A stretch of 64,000 nt of DNA from Micromonospora sp. R77 (lineage in GTDB: Bacteria; Actinomycetota; Actinomycetes; Mycobacteriales; Micromonosporaceae). Within the stretch, counting starts at the first letter, position 1, and every line of letters starts with the position of its first letter. The position numbers and the translations under genes were made by a program. The notes beneath the pieces are model-generated. The model did no database searches and was not told the DNA's origin. It saw only the letters and a list, made by a program, of their open reading frames with translations. Positions 38,278 to 48,498 of the stretch are shown one piece after another. The DNA lies in contig NZ_JALDST010000001.1 of the NCBI RefSeq assembly GCF_022747945.1, positions 3,658,001 through 3,722,000 on the forward strand, read 5' to 3'.

Positions 38278-38979
38278 GTGAGTCGGCTGTGGAGCCGGTT
38301 CGGTGCCCGTACGGCTGCTGTCGCGCTGCTCTCCGTGGGCGTCGCCGGTGGCTTCTACCTGGGCGAGGACCGAGAGACCCAGCAACAGGGCCTGACCGCA
38401 CAGGTCGGCCTGGAGGTCGACCAGGCGGAGTACGCGTACCAGCGCGACCGGCAGGCCGACCACCGCGTCGCCTCCGCCAAGCAGCGGGCCGCCGAGTACC
38501 AGGCGCGGCAGCGGGCCGCCGAGGCGGCGAAGGAGGCCGCCGAGCGGGCCCGCGAGGCCGAGGCCGCGGCGGCGTCCCGGAAGAAGGAGCGGGTCGAGGC
38601 GGAGGCCAAGGCGAAGGCCGAGGCCGAGACGGCCGCCAAGCCGTACGCCGGGCCGATCCCGTCCTCCTGCTCGGAGTACAGCGGCAACCGGGCGATCGGC
38701 TGCGCGTTGATGCTCCAGGAGGGCTTCGGCATCGACCAGTTCCCGTGCCTGGACAAGCTCTGGACCCGGGAGAGCGGCTGGAACCACAAGGCCTACAACT
38801 CCGGCTCCGGCGCGTACGGGATCCCGCAGGCGCTGCCCGGCAGCAAGATGGGCACGGTCGCCGACGACTGGAAGACCAACCCGGCCACCCAGATCAAGTG
38901 GGGCCTCGGCTACATCGAGGGCCGGTACGACAACCCGTGCGGCGCCTGGGCGCACTCGGAGAGCAGCGGCTGGTACTGA
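38278..38979 (+). CDS. Secreted/anchored lytic transglycosylase-like protein
   Basis: This 233-residue protein has an N-terminal membrane/signal helix (TAAVALLSVGVAGGFYLG), a long charged coiled coil rich in Ala/Glu/Lys/Arg (about 45-125), and a C-terminal lysozyme-like domain: PCLDKLWTRESGWNHKAYN with the catalytic Glu, SGAYGIPQALPGSKM, and GLGYIEGRYDNPCGAWAH. These occur in APF/SLT-type wall hydrolases of actinobacteria. The GTG at 38278 follows GAAGGG. It acts on peptidoglycan outside the membrane; the coiled coil may hold it in a complex. Confidence 0.88.
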   Translation: MSRLWSRFGARTAAVALLSVGVAGGFYLGEDRETQQQGLTAQVGLEVDQAEYAYQRDRQADHRVASAKQRAAEYQARQRAAEAAKEAAERAREAEAAAASRKKERVEAEAKAKAEAETAAKPYAGPIPSSCSEYSGNRAIGCALMLQEGFGIDQFPCLDKLWTRESGWNHKAYNSGSGAYGIPQALPGSKMGTVADDWKTNPATQIKWGLGYIEGRYDNPCGAWAHSESSGWY

Positions 38980-39094
38980 TCGACGTCGACGACGGCGGGG
39001 CGTGCGGGAGGCCGTACACCCCGCCGTCGTCGTGTTCCGGCGTGGCGCGGTCCTCCGGTGGCGGTGCGCGACGATTGCTGGTAGCTCTTGGTGC

Positions 39095-39751
39095 GTGAAC
39101 TGGCGAGGCCCTGCGGGCGGCGACCCCCACCGGTTCGGCACCGAGGCGTTCTACGCCGCGCTGGGCCGGGCCTTCGTCGCCATGTGCGCGGTGGTGCCGG
39201 TGCTCTTCCTCATCGAGGCGCTCGACGTCGGACTGGACGCCAACTTCGACGTCGCCGCCGGGATCATCCCGCACCGCCTCCAGGGGCTGGACGGCGTCTT
39301 CTTCTCGCCGTTCCTGCACGCCGACTTCAACCACCTCTACAGCAACAGCGTCCCGCTGATCCTGCTCGGCACCTTCGTGCTCGCCGCCGGCACCCGCCGG
39401 TTCCTCTGGTCGACGCTGGTGATCATTCTGGTCAGCGGGCTCGGGGTCTGGTTCACCGGCTCGCCGAACTCGGTCGTGGTGGGTGCCAGCGGGGTCATCT
39501 TCGGTTATCTCGGCATCCTGCTCACCCGTGGCATCGTCGAGCGGAGCTGGTGGAACTTCGCCGTGGTCCTGCTGGTCGGCCTGCTCTACGGCTGGCAGCT
39601 GCTCGGCATCCTCCCGACCGACGAGCGGATCTCCTGGCAGGGGCACCTGTTCGGGCTGCTCGGCGGGATCGTGGCGGCGGTCCTGTTCCGGCGCCGCCGC
39701 GCCGAGCTCCACCCGACCGAGCACTCGGAGCCCCCGCTCACGCTCCCCTGA
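39095..39751 (+). CDS. Rhomboid family intramembrane serine protease
   Basis: This 218-residue protein has about six helices. The catalytic dyad is S132 (VVGASGVIFGYLG) and H184 (SWQGHLFGLLGG), with the first-helix motif HADFNHLYSN (75-84). It cleaves transmembrane substrates; none can be named. The GTG at 39095 has no good ribosome site. The C-terminal tail is short and basic (RRRRAELHPTEH). Confidence 0.88.
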   Translation: MNWRGPAGGDPHRFGTEAFYAALGRAFVAMCAVVPVLFLIEALDVGLDANFDVAAGIIPHRLQGLDGVFFSPFLHADFNHLYSNSVPLILLGTFVLAAGTRRFLWSTLVIILVSGLGVWFTGSPNSVVVGASGVIFGYLGILLTRGIVERSWWNFAVVLLVGLLYGWQLLGILPTDERISWQGHLFGLLGGIVAAVLFRRRRAELHPTEHSEPPLTLP

Positions 39752-39857
39752 CCGCCGCCGGGACACGGTCCTGGGACGTGCTTGCCCGGGGGTGCCCGTC
39801 CGCCTAGCGTCGGCATCAGCACGCGTTGATCCGTGAGGCGAAAGTGACGGTGCGCCG

Positions 39858-40826
39858 ATGCGCGAGGTCGATGTCGCGGTGATCGGGGCCGGCCCGACCG
39901 GGCTCTTCGCCGCGTACTACGCCGGGTTCCGGGGGCTCTCCGTCGCGGTCGTCGACGCGCTGCCCGAGCCGGGTGGCCAGGTGACCGCGATGTATCCGGA
40001 GAAGCTGATCCTGGACGTCGCCGGCTTCCCCGCGATCAAGGGCCGGGACCTGGTGGCGAACCTCGTCGCGCAGGCCGCGCCCTTCCAGCCGGAATACCTG
40101 CTGGGGGTGCGGGCCGAGAAACTCTCCCACCCGGACGGACGGCCGCTGCTCGGCCTCGCCGGGGGCGAGCAGCTGCGCTGCGGGGCGGTGATCGTCACGG
40201 GCGGGCTGGGCAGCTTCACGCCCCGGCCGTTGCCGGTGGCGGAGAGCTTCGTCGGGGCCGGGATCGTCTACTTCGTGCCGCAGCCGACCGAGCTGGCCGG
40301 CCGGGACGTGCTCATCGTCGGTGGGGGCGACTCGGCCTTCGACTGGGCGGTGACGCTCCAGCCCATCGCCCGGTCGGTGACCCTGGTGCACCGCCGGGAG
40401 AAGTTCCGCGCCCACGCCTCGACCGTCGCCCGGGCGCTGGGCCTGCCGATCCGCGTGATCGTGAACGCCGAGGTCACCCGGCTGCTCGGCGACGATCGGG
40501 TGACCGGCGCGGAGATCACCGTACGCGGCGCGGCGCCGGAGGAGCTGCCGGTGGACACGGTGGTGGCCGCGCTCGGCTTCACCGCCGACCTGGGCCCGCT
40601 CGCCGAGTGGGGACTGCGGCTGGACCGCCGGCACATCGTGGTGGACAGCGCGATGGCCACCAACCTGCCCCGGGTCTTCGCCGCCGGCGACATCACCGAA
40701 TATCCGGGCAAGGTGCGGCTGATCGCCACCGGCTTCGGCGAGGCCGCGACGGCGGTGAACAACGCGGCGGTGGCCATCGACCCGGCCGCCCACCTCTTCC
40801 CCGGTCACTCCTCCGACGGGAGCTGA
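39858..40826 (+). CDS. Ferredoxin--NADP+ reductase, thioredoxin reductase-like
   Basis: This 322-residue flavoprotein has the FAD motif VIGAGPTGLFAAYYAGF, a PGGQVTAMYPEKLILDV stretch typical of the YumC/Trx-reductase-like ferredoxin-NADP reductases, the NADPH motif VLIVGGGDSAFDWAV, and FAAGDITEYPGKVRLIATGF at the C-terminal FAD site. The redox CxxC of true thioredoxin reductase is absent, which supports FNR activity. The ATG at 39858 is used. Confidence 0.9.
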   Translation: MREVDVAVIGAGPTGLFAAYYAGFRGLSVAVVDALPEPGGQVTAMYPEKLILDVAGFPAIKGRDLVANLVAQAAPFQPEYLLGVRAEKLSHPDGRPLLGLAGGEQLRCGAVIVTGGLGSFTPRPLPVAESFVGAGIVYFVPQPTELAGRDVLIVGGGDSAFDWAVTLQPIARSVTLVHRREKFRAHASTVARALGLPIRVIVNAEVTRLLGDDRVTGAEITVRGAAPEELPVDTVVAALGFTADLGPLAEWGLRLDRRHIVVDSAMATNLPRVFAAGDITEYPGKVRLIATGFGEAATAVNNAAVAIDPAAHLFPGHSSDGS

Positions 40827-40838
40827 CGACGGCCCCGG

Positions 40839-41534
40839 TCAGTCGTCCCGGGGCAGGCCGATCAGGTCGGCCATCAGGCCGGTCTGGTGGTCGAAGTACT
40901 CGTCGCGGTGCGGGACGGCCCGGTCCAGCCGGCCGAAGAGTTCGAAGCTGATCAGTCCGAAGAGCTGGGTCCAGCCGGCCATGCCCCGGGCGAGCAGCGA
41001 CTCGGCCAGCCCGGGGAAGACAGCGTCGGCGATCTCCGCCAGGTCGGCGCGGACCGGCTCGGGCAGCTGGTCGTCCGGTGGGTCCAGCCGGCCGGTGGCG
41101 AGACCGTCCCGGAGGATGCCGATCAGCACCTCCGGCGGGCGTTGGGCCGGTGCGACGGTGTCGTCGGGGGCGGCGTACCCGGGGACCGGACTGCCGTAGA
41201 GCAGGGCGTACTCGGCCGGGTGGTCCAGCGCCCAGCGGCGGGCGGCCCGGCACACCGCGTGCCAGCGTCCGCGCAGGTCGGCGCGGTCGACGCCGGTGTC
41301 GGCCGTCTCCACCGCGTCCCCCAGCACCGCGTACGCCTCGAGGATCAGCGCGGTGAGCAGGTCGTCCCGGCTGGGGAAGTAGCGGTAGATGGCCGAGGAG
41401 ACCATGCCCATGTCCCGGGCGACCGCCCGCAGGGAGAGGTTGGCGCCGTCGGTGGCCAGGTGGCGGCGGGCGACGGCCTTGATCTCGTCCATCATTCCGG
41501 CGCGCACCCGGGCGCGGATCGTGTGGGCGACCAT
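40839..41534 (-). CDS. TetR family transcriptional regulator
   Basis: This 231-residue TetR protein has its HTH (VARRHLATDGANLSLRAVAR, then MGMVSSAIYRYFPSRDDLL) in the first 70 residues and a ligand domain containing PAEYALLYGSPVPGY, found in the WHG-type C-terminal family. The ATG at 41534 is the natural start. It is divergent from an NAD-dependent epimerase with two identical palindromes in the gap, so it is expected to repress both directions. Confidence 0.88.
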   Translation of the reverse strand: MVAHTIRARVRAGMMDEIKAVARRHLATDGANLSLRAVARDMGMVSSAIYRYFPSRDDLLTALILEAYAVLGDAVETADTGVDRADLRGRWHAVCRAARRWALDHPAEYALLYGSPVPGYAAPDDTVAPAQRPPEVLIGILRDGLATGRLDPPDDQLPEPVRADLAEIADAVFPGLAESLLARGMAGWTQLFGLISFELFGRLDRAVPHRDEYFDHQTGLMADLIGLPRDD

Positions 41535-41574
41535 GGCCCCACTCTGCCATGGGTGAGAGCAGCAATCAAAACCG

Positions 41575-41644
41575 AGAGCAGTGCTCTTGACGGGGGCCGT
41601 TCCGCAGGCCATGCTGATGTCGTCATCGAGAGAGCAGTGCTCTC
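41575..41644. promoter_or_regulatory. Twin TetR operators
   Basis: AGAGCAGTGCTCT occurs at 41575-41587 and, extended to GAGAGCAGTGCTCTC, at 41630-41644. Each is a perfect palindrome around a single centre base; the centres are 56 bases apart. The first overlaps a TTGACG -35-like box (41587-41592) reading toward the epimerase gene. Two equal sites in one divergent gap strongly suggest the TetR protein binds both. Confidence 0.8.
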
Positions 41645-41677
41645 CGATCGGATCCCTGCTTCGAAAGGTGACCCCTG

Positions 41678-42613
41678 ATGTCGCTGCACGTGATCGTCGG
41701 CGCCGGCCCCGTCGGCACCGCCACCGCCCGCCTGCTCGCCGACCGGGGCGACCGGGTGCGGGTGGTCACCCGACGCGGGACCGGGCCCGCGCACCCCGGC
41801 GTCGAGCGGGTCGCCGCCGATGCCGCCGACGTCGACCGGCTCACCACGCTGACCGAGGGCGCCGTGGCCCTGCACAACTGCGCCAACCCGGCGTACCACC
41901 GGTGGGCCACCGACTGGCCGCCGCTGGCCGCCGCGCTGCTCACCGCCGCCGAGCGGACCGGCGCCGTGCTCGCCACCGTCGGCAACCTCTACGGGTACGG
42001 CCCGGTCGACGGCCCGATGACCGAGGCCACCCCGCTCGCCGCCACCGGCACCAAGGGGCGGGTCCGCAACCGGATGTGGACCGACGCGCTGGCCGCCCAC
42101 CGGGCCGGTCGGGTCCGGGTCACCGAGGTGCGGGGGTCCGACTACCTCGGCACCGAGGCCAACTCGCTGACCAGCATGGTGATCCCCCAGGTGCTCGCCG
42201 GGCGGCGGATGGTCCTGCCGGTCGACCCGGACGCCCCGCACACCTTCACGTACGTGCCGGACGTCGCCCGTGCCCTCGTCACGGCCGCCACCGACGAGCG
42301 GGCCTGGGGACGGGCCTGGCACGTGCCCAGCCCGCCGGCCCTGTCGGTGCGGGAGCTGGCGGCGCGGACGGCAGCCCTGACCGGCGCCCCCGTGCCGAAG
42401 CTGACCCGGCTGCCCTACGCCGCGCTCTGGCTCGGCGGGCTGGTCAACCCGATGGCACGGGAGATGCGCGAGACCGCCTACCAGTTCGACCGGCCCTACC
42501 TGCTGGACTCGACCGCCTTCACCGCCACCTTCGGCCTGGCACCCACCCCGCTCGACGACGCCCTGACCGAGGTGATCGCCGGCCTGCGCACGCCCGTGGC
42601 GGCCGGGCGCTGA
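41678..42613 (+). CDS. NAD-dependent epimerase/dehydratase family protein
   Basis: This 311-residue short-chain dehydrogenase has the NAD motif HVIVGAGPVGTATARLLA, then TRRGTGPAHPGVERVAAD, a region ATVGNLYGYGPV where the YxxxK Tyr would be, and a C-terminal substrate domain. The typical catalytic YxxxK is replaced by Tyr in a different setting, so its reaction is unclear. AAAGG precedes the ATG. It is the likely target of the TetR regulator. Confidence 0.82.
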   Translation: MSLHVIVGAGPVGTATARLLADRGDRVRVVTRRGTGPAHPGVERVAADAADVDRLTTLTEGAVALHNCANPAYHRWATDWPPLAAALLTAAERTGAVLATVGNLYGYGPVDGPMTEATPLAATGTKGRVRNRMWTDALAAHRAGRVRVTEVRGSDYLGTEANSLTSMVIPQVLAGRRMVLPVDPDAPHTFTYVPDVARALVTAATDERAWGRAWHVPSPPALSVRELAARTAALTGAPVPKLTRLPYAALWLGGLVNPMAREMRETAYQFDRPYLLDSTAFTATFGLAPTPLDDALTEVIAGLRTPVAAGR

Positions 42614-42616
42614 CCC

Positions 42617-42680
42617 GGGCCCCTGTGTTAGCAGGGGGCCCCTCCTATGCCGGAGGCGTTAGCAGGGGGCCCCTCCTTAC
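42617..42680. repeat. Repeat element A, copy 5
   Basis: This copy lies between the convergent epimerase and DMT transporter genes. The inner stem is GCC-GGA-GGC (42649-42657), different from copies 4 and 6 but still paired. On the minus strand TAAGGAGG begins with the TAA stop (42679-42677) of the DMT gene, so the repeat provides the stop codon. Confidence 0.85.
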
Positions 42681-43642
42681 CGGCGGGAGCCGAGGGCGGC
42701 GACGAGGACCGCGACCATGGTCAGCGCCGCCCCGGCCAGGGTCGCCGGGCCGGGGTGCGAGGCCGCCGTCGGCAGCAGCAGGTCCAGCAGGACGGCACCG
42801 ACGACCTGCCCGGCGATGGTCGCCAGGCCGAGCAGCAGCACCCCGGTGAAGCGGACGATCGCGGCGGCCAGCGCGATGAAGAGGATGCCGATGGGGCCAC
42901 CCAGATAGAGCCACGGCTCCGGCGGGAAGCCGCCCGACGGGCGGCCGCGTACCGCCACGTCGATCGCGAACGTGACCAGCAGCGCCAGCGTGCCGACGGC
43001 GAAGTTGACCAGCGTGGCGGTCAGCGCACTGCCGGCGGCCCCCCGGACCCGCCCGTTCACCGCCTGCTGCCAGGCAATGCCCACCCCGGCCAGCAGCGGC
43101 AGCACGGCCAGCGCCAGGGCGCCCGGGTCAGCGAGCCGGTCGCCGACCGCCAGCAGCACCGCCAGCACGGTCAGCACCGCGCCGACCAGCCGGGCCGGGG
43201 TGACCGGCTGGCGGCCCAGCGGGCCCACGCCGGCCCGGTCGACCAGCAGGCTGCTGCCGGACTGCCCGGCCACCACCGCCACCGTGAAGACGGCCACGCC
43301 CAGCGTGCCGATGGTCAACCCCTGCGTGGCCACCAGGAACGCCCCGCACACCCCGCCCAGGCACTGCCACGGCCGGAGCGTCCCGCCGCGCAGGGCGGTC
43401 CGCAGCGCGGCCACGCCCCGCCGGCCGCCCGGGGTGGCGGGAACCAGCACCAGCAGCACCAGCAGGCCCAGGCCGAACGAGACCACCGCGGCGGCGATCC
43501 CGTCGCCGAGGCGTACGCCCAACTCGCCGTTGATCCGGGACTGCACGGCCACCGCGACCCCGGAGGCGGTGGCCAGCCCGACGCCGGCGATCCGCCGCGC
43601 GGTCGACAGCGTGGGCGGCGCCGTCGTCGCGGTCGCGGTCAC
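42677..43642 (-). CDS. DMT superfamily transporter (DUF606/YdcZ type, two repeats)
   Basis: This 321-residue protein has ten helices formed by two similar halves: [24 protein letters not shown] and later [19 protein letters not shown] carry the family motif (Q-x-R/V-x-N-G). The halves appear fused, compared with the single-domain YdcZ family. Its GTG overlaps the glpX stop (GTGA, 43642-43639). Substrate is unknown. Confidence 0.83.
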   Translation of the reverse strand: MTATATTAPPTLSTARRIAGVGLATASGVAVAVQSRINGELGVRLGDGIAAAVVSFGLGLLVLLVLVPATPGGRRGVAALRTALRGGTLRPWQCLGGVCGAFLVATQGLTIGTLGVAVFTVAVVAGQSGSSLLVDRAGVGPLGRQPVTPARLVGAVLTVLAVLLAVGDRLADPGALALAVLPLLAGVGIAWQQAVNGRVRGAAGSALTATLVNFAVGTLALLVTFAIDVAVRGRPSGGFPPEPWLYLGGPIGILFIALAAAIVRFTGVLLLGLATIAGQVVGAVLLDLLLPTAASHPGPATLAGAALTMVAVLVAALGSRR

Positions 43643-44670
43643 TCCTGCTCGGCCAGCGGGCGACCGTCGAAGTCGATCGCCGAGTAGAGGGCCAGCTTCT
43701 CCAGCCGGTGGTACGAGTCGATCACCCGGATCGTGCCGCTCTTGGAGCGCATCACGATCGACTGGGTGTACGCCCCACCGGCCCGGTACCGCACCCCGCG
43801 CAGCAGGTCGCCCGAGGTCACCCCGGTCGCCACGAAGAAGCAGTTGTCCCCGGTGACCAGGTCGTCGGTGAGCAGCACCCGGTCCAGGTCGTGCCCGGCG
43901 GCGAGCGCCTTCTCCCGCTCCTGCGCGTCCCGCGGCCAGAGCTTCGCCTGCATCGCCCCGCCCATGCACTTCAGCGCGCAGGCGGAGATGATCCCCTCCG
44001 GCGTGCCGCCGATGCCCATCAGCACGTCGACGTCGGACTCACCCCGGGCAGCGGCGATCGAGCCGGCGATGTCCCCGTCGGAGATGAACCGGATGCCCGC
44101 CCCGATCCGCCGGATCTCCTTCACCAGGTCGTCGTGGCGGGACCGGTCCAGGACGCAGACCGTCACCTCGGAGACGTCGGTCCCCTTCACCTTGGCGATC
44201 CGCCGGATGTTCTCGGCCACCCCGGCGTTGATGTCGACCACGTCGGCGTACGCCGGGCCGACGGCGAGCTTCTCCATGTAGAAGACCGCGCTCGGGTCGA
44301 ACATCGCACCCCGCTCGGAGACCGCGAGCACCGCGAGGGCGTTCGGCATGCCCTTGCTCATCAGGGTCGTGCCGTCGACCGGGTCCACCGCCACGTCCAC
44401 CTCGGCGCCGGTGCCGTCACCGACCTCCTCGCCGTTGAAGAGCATCGGGGCGTTGTCCTTCTCGCCCTCGCCGATCACCACGACGCCCCGCATCGGGATC
44501 GAGTTGATCAGCTTGCGCATGGCGTCGACGGCTGCCCCGTCGCCGCCCTCCTTGTCGCCCCGGCCGACCCACCGGCCGGCGGCCATCGCCGCGGCCTCGG
44601 TGACCCGGACCAGATCGAGGGCGAGGTTGCGGTCGAGATCCTGGGGGATCCGCGTCCTGGTGTTCGTCAT
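43639..44670 (-). CDS. glpX: Class II fructose-1,6-bisphosphatase
   Basis: This 343-residue gluconeogenic enzyme hydrolyses fructose-1,6-bisphosphate. It shows [40 protein letters not shown], the metal site [14 protein letters not shown], and [26 protein letters not shown] precedes the ATG at 44670. The DUF4245 gene lies divergent upstream, as in mycobacteria (recalled as Rv1099c-Rv1100). Confidence 0.95.
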   Translation of the reverse strand: MTNTRTRIPQDLDRNLALDLVRVTEAAAMAAGRWVGRGDKEGGDGAAVDAMRKLINSIPMRGVVVIGEGEKDNAPMLFNGEEVGDGTGAEVDVAVDPVDGTTLMSKGMPNALAVLAVSERGAMFDPSAVFYMEKLAVGPAYADVVDINAGVAENIRRIAKVKGTDVSEVTVCVLDRSRHDDLVKEIRRIGAGIRFISDGDIAGSIAAARGESDVDVLMGIGGTPEGIISACALKCMGGAMQAKLWPRDAQEREKALAAGHDLDRVLLTDDLVTGDNCFFVATGVTSGDLLRGVRYRAGGAYTQSIVMRSKSGTIRVIDSYHRLEKLALYSAIDFDGRPLAEQE

Positions 44671-45053
44671 GACGGCTTCCTCCTCGCGACGTTGCGGGGT
44701 GGACCGGCAGGATGCGGCCGTCGCCGCCGCCGGTTTGTCGCTGATCCTCACACGGTGGCCAACGTAACGCCGGGGCGGGTCACGCCGGACCCGCTTCCGG
44801 TCAACCCGCGAAACGACCCCTGACCTGGCCGGTCGTTCCCGGCCCGGGCCGAGGGCCGGATCGGTTGTGAGAAAGTTCGCTCCGCGTGGTCGGTGCGGCC
44901 GGTCTCCGTCGGCGGACGGCGGTGTGCGCGGCCCGTCCCGCGGTGGGCGGGCCGGGTAGGGCACGGCTCGACTCCGGGTGCTCGGGCGGGGGTGGGCGCG
45001 GCCGGGCGACGGTGGTCGGGCGCCACCGGCCCGGCGGCTGCGAGAATGGGTAC
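44671..45053. promoter_or_regulatory. glpX / DUF4245 divergent upstream region
   Basis: I see no gene in these 383 GC-rich bases. GTTGTGAGAAAGTTCGC near 44864-44880 is the only AT-richer patch and may hold a promoter. No clear dyad was found. The glpX ribosome site AGGAGG lies at about 44680-44686. Confidence 0.35.
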
Positions 45054-45839
45054 GTGGAACCCGCACAGCCAGCCGACCGCGTACCCGCCGATGCGACCCC
45101 GCCGGACGGCCAGCCGCCGGTCCCGCCGACCGCCGGGCCGGGCTCGCCGGCCGGCAGACCGATCCCGCAGGTCGGCGAACCGGCCCTGGTGGAGCCGACC
45201 GGGCCGGCGCCGCTCGCCGACGCCGGCGAGCCGGCGCTCGTCGAACCGGTCGACGGCCCGGCCCGGGGTGGGGCCGGCCCCCACCCGGCCGTCTCCGGCG
45301 ACCAGCCCGCGCCGCCCGCCCGCCGGGAGAAGGCGCGCTCCGAGCGGTCGCCGAAGGACATGGCGCTGTCCCTGCTGGTCCTGCTGGTCCCGATCGCGCT
45401 GCTGCTCGCCTTCTACCGGGGCTTCCTCGGCGGCGACGAACCCAGCACCGTCGACCCGGCACCGGCGATCGCCGAGGCCCGGGCGGCCAACACCTTCCCG
45501 GTCAACCAACCCGAGGGCCTCGGCTCCGACTGGCACCCGGTCAGCGCCCGCTACCAGACCGCCGACGGGGGCGCGACGCTTCGGATCGGCTACGTGACGC
45601 CCGAAGGGCGTGGCGCGCAGCTCGTGCAGAGCAACGTGCCCGCCGACCGGCTGCTGAAGACCGAGCTGAGCGGCGGGCAGCCGCAGGGCCCGGCCGCCCT
45701 GCCCGGGGGAAGCTGGCAGCGGTACACCGCCCGCGGCAACGAGCAGGCCCTGGTGCTCCTCGAACCGAACCGCACGGTCATCGTCATCGGCGACGCGGGG
45801 GAGGCCGAGCTGCGTCGGCTCGCCGGCTCACTGCGCTGA
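45054..45839 (+). CDS. DUF4245 membrane protein
   Basis: This 261-residue protein has a long Pro/Ala-rich cytoplasmic tail (GEPALVEP occurs twice, residues 41-48 and 58-65), a single helix (about 103-122, [19 protein letters not shown]) and an extracellular domain with [20 protein letters not shown], then [18 protein letters not shown], the DUF4245 pattern. Function is unknown, but the location beside glpX is conserved among actinobacteria. The GTG at 45054 is the likely start. Confidence 0.82.
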   Translation: MEPAQPADRVPADATPPDGQPPVPPTAGPGSPAGRPIPQVGEPALVEPTGPAPLADAGEPALVEPVDGPARGGAGPHPAVSGDQPAPPARREKARSERSPKDMALSLLVLLVPIALLLAFYRGFLGGDEPSTVDPAPAIAEARAANTFPVNQPEGLGSDWHPVSARYQTADGGATLRIGYVTPEGRGAQLVQSNVPADRLLKTELSGGQPQGPAALPGGSWQRYTARGNEQALVLLEPNRTVIVIGDAGEAELRRLAGSLR

Positions 45840-46018
45840 GCGGTCGGGCACCGGACCGGACAGGGATTGCCGAAGACCGCTTCAGGGAACAGAAGGGGTA
45901 CGACCTCGTCCGCCGGACACCTCGACCGGGCGGGTCGTGCGCCGGAGCCGGCGTCAGGGCTGCGGCGCGACGCCTCCGGCGCCTTCCGTGGGCCGGACGA
46001 CCACCTGGAGAGGTTCAC

Positions 46019-46879
46019 GTGACGATTCGACGCTTCAGCGCGGCGGCCTTCGCCGCAGCGTTGCTCACTCCCGGTCTGGCCGCCTGCAACAGCACCGGCA
46101 CCGGCACCGGCGCAGCGGGGACGACCTCCGCGTCCCCGACCGTCTCCGGCAGCATCGCCCCGAGCGGCGCGACCCCCGGCGCCGGTGATCCCGCCGCCAA
46201 GCAGGCCCTGCTCGACTCGACGAACGAGATCAAGAACGGCAACTTCCGGTTCACCATGTCCGGCGTGGGGTCCAGCGCCGAGGGGCAGGTGCACGAGCCC
46301 AGTCAGAGCGCCGAGATGAAGATGACCATCGGCGACCAGTCCTCCGACCTGATGCTGAAGCTGGACGTGATCCACTTCAAGCCGGACAGCTGGGTGAAGC
46401 TGGAGGTGGGCGGCAAGACGGCCAGCAGCGTGCCGGCGATTCAGAAGATCAACACCGGCAAGTACCAGCATCTCGACCAGACCCGGATCAAGGGCAACCG
46501 GGCGCTGGGCTTCGACTTCGACACGTTCGACCCGGCCGGCAGCGCGGTCATCACCCAGGGCATCACCGAGGTCCGCAAGACCGGCGACGGCACGTACGCC
46601 GGCACCGTCGACGTGTCGAAGGCGGCCCAGGCCGGTTCCGTCGACCCCACCCTGATCACCGCCCTGGGGGCGCAGGCCCAGCAGGTGCCGTTCACCGCCA
46701 AGGTGGACCCGCAGGGCCGGCTCAGCGAGCTGGTGCTCCAGGTCCCGGCCGCCGGGCAGAGCGCCGCGCAGGAGATCAAGATGACCTACTCGGACTACGG
46801 TTCCGCCACCGCGGCCCAGAAGCCGCCGGCCGACCAGGTCGTCGAGGCGCCGCCGGAGCTCTACAACCTGTTCAACTGA
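46019..46879 (+). CDS. LppX/LprAFG-type lipoprotein
   Basis: This 286-residue lipoprotein has a signal ending in lipobox LAAC (Cys23), a Ser/Thr/Gly-rich linker, then a domain with IKNGNFRFTMSGVG, VIHFKPDSWVKLEVGG and GTYAGTVDVSKAA, like the LppX/LprG family that binds lipids in a hydrophobic cavity. It may carry lipids or report on the envelope. The GTG at 46019 follows GGAGAGG. Confidence 0.8.
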   Translation: MTIRRFSAAAFAAALLTPGLAACNSTGTGTGAAGTTSASPTVSGSIAPSGATPGAGDPAAKQALLDSTNEIKNGNFRFTMSGVGSSAEGQVHEPSQSAEMKMTIGDQSSDLMLKLDVIHFKPDSWVKLEVGGKTASSVPAIQKINTGKYQHLDQTRIKGNRALGFDFDTFDPAGSAVITQGITEVRKTGDGTYAGTVDVSKAAQAGSVDPTLITALGAQAQQVPFTAKVDPQGRLSELVLQVPAAGQSAAQEIKMTYSDYGSATAAQKPPADQVVEAPPELYNLFN

Positions 46880-46940
46880 GGCGGTACGCGCAGACGCGGG
46901 GCGGCTCCGGCCGCCCCGCCCGCGTTCCGCCCTGCGGTGG

Positions 46941-47162
46941 TCAGGCGTCGGTGCGCTGGCGGGCGGCGTCGATCCGGGCCCGGGCCCCATCGAGCCAGCG
47001 CTGGCAGATCTGGGCCAGCTGCTCGCCGCGCTCCCAGAGCGCCAGCGACTCCTCCAGCGACGTGCCGCCGGCCTCCAGCCGCTCGACCACCGAGGCCAGC
47101 TCGGCGCGGGCCTGCTCGTAGCTGAGCCGCTCGTCCTTCTTCTCGTCAGTCATCGCCGACAT
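46941..47162 (-). CDS. xseB: Exodeoxyribonuclease VII small subunit
   Basis: This 73-residue helical protein has the family pattern LSYEQARAELASVVERLE, GGTSLEESLALWERGEQLA and CQRWLDGARARID. It binds XseA to form the single-strand DNA exonuclease VII. It lies about 60 bases downstream of xseA in the same direction. A second ATG three codons in is also possible. Confidence 0.93.
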   Translation of the reverse strand: MSAMTDEKKDERLSYEQARAELASVVERLEAGGTSLEESLALWERGEQLAQICQRWLDGARARIDAARQRTDA

Positions 47163-47223
47163 CCCACCACACCCCTCCGACGTCGCCCGTGTTCCCCTAC
47201 CGCCCGGTGCTCCGGTCGCCCGG

Positions 47224-48465
47224 TCAGCCGTCCACCGTGGCGGTCAGCTCGCCCTCGGCGAGGCGTACCCGCAGGGGGTCGCCCTTGGTGACCTCGGCCG
47301 CCGCGCGGACCACGTGGCCGTCGGCGCGCTGGACGATCGCGTAGCCCCGGTCGAGCGTGGCCGCGGGGGAGAGGGCGCGCAGCCGGGCCAGCGTGTGCCG
47401 CAGGTCGTCGTCGGCGGCGCCGAGCCGGTGGTCGAGGCAGCGACCGCTCCGGTCGCGCAGCGCGGTCACCTCCACGACCCGCTGGTCCACCATCACCTGC
47501 GGGCGGGCCAGCACCGGCCGGGAGCGGAGCAGGTCGAGGCGGTGCGACTCGCGGTCGACCAGATTGCGCACGGCCCGCTCCAGCCGGGACCGGGCCTGGC
47601 CGATCAGGCGTACCTCCTCGGTGAGGTCGGGCACGATCCGCTTCGCCGCGTCGGTCGGGGTGGAGGCACGCACGTCCGCGACGTAGTCGACCAGCGGCGT
47701 GTCCGTCTCGTGACCGATCGCGCTGACCACCGGCGTACGACAGGCGAAGACCGCCCGGCAGAGCGCCTCGTCGGAGAAGGGCAGCAGGTCCTCGATGCCG
47801 CCGCCGCCGCGGGCCAGCACGATCACGTCGATGGTCGGGTCGGCGTCGAGGACCTTCAGCGCGTCGACGATCTGCGGGACCGCGCTCGGCCCCTGCACCG
47901 CGACGTTGACCGTGCGGAACTCCACCGCCGGCCAGCGCCGCCGGGCATTGGTCAGCACATCCCGCTCGGCGGCCGAGGCGCGGCCGGTGATCAGCCCGAT
48001 CCGGCCCGGCAGAAACGGCGGGCGGCGCTTGCGGGACCGGTCGAACAGGCCCTCGGCGGCGAGCAGCTTCTTGAGCTTCTCCAGCCGGGCCAGCAGCTCA
48101 CCGAGGCCGACCTGGCGGATCTCGTCGGCGCGCAGGCTCAGCGTGCCCCGGGCCGCATAGAACTCGGGCTTGGCGTGCAGCACCACCCGGGCACCCTCGC
48201 GCAGCTCCGGCGCACCCGCGTCGAGCACGTCCCGGTTGGTGGTGACGGTGAGGCTCAGGTCGGCCGACGGGTCGCGCAGGGTGAGGAAGACGGTGGAGGC
48301 GCCGGGCCGCCGGCTGATCTGCGCCACCTGGCCGTCGACCCACACCCACCCCAGCCGCGCGATCCAGGCCCCCACCTTCTGGCTGACCACCCGCACCGGC
48401 CACGGCTCGTCCGACGTGCTCCGCCCGCCCTGCCCGCCCTGCCCGCCCTGCCCCGCCTCGCTCAC
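47224..48465 (-). CDS. xseA: Exodeoxyribonuclease VII large subunit
   Basis: This 413-residue protein has an N-terminal OB fold ([32 protein letters not shown]), then [22 protein letters not shown], the catalytic region [41 protein letters not shown], and a long helical C-terminus. It degrades single-stranded DNA with XseB. The extreme N-terminus [12 protein letters not shown] comes from a 9-bp repeat and may be untranslated. Confidence 0.93.
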   Translation of the reverse strand: MSEAGQGGQGGQGGRSTSDEPWPVRVVSQKVGAWIARLGWVWVDGQVAQISRRPGASTVFLTLRDPSADLSLTVTTNRDVLDAGAPELREGARVVLHAKPEFYAARGTLSLRADEIRQVGLGELLARLEKLKKLLAAEGLFDRSRKRRPPFLPGRIGLITGRASAAERDVLTNARRRWPAVEFRTVNVAVQGPSAVPQIVDALKVLDADPTIDVIVLARGGGGIEDLLPFSDEALCRAVFACRTPVVSAIGHETDTPLVDYVADVRASTPTDAAKRIVPDLTEEVRLIGQARSRLERAVRNLVDRESHRLDLLRSRPVLARPQVMVDQRVVEVTALRDRSGRCLDHRLGAADDDLRHTLARLRALSPAATLDRGYAIVQRADGHVVRAAAEVTKGDPLRVRLAEGELTATVDG

Positions 48466-48498
48466 CCACCCACCCTACGGCCCACCCCTGACGCCCCC

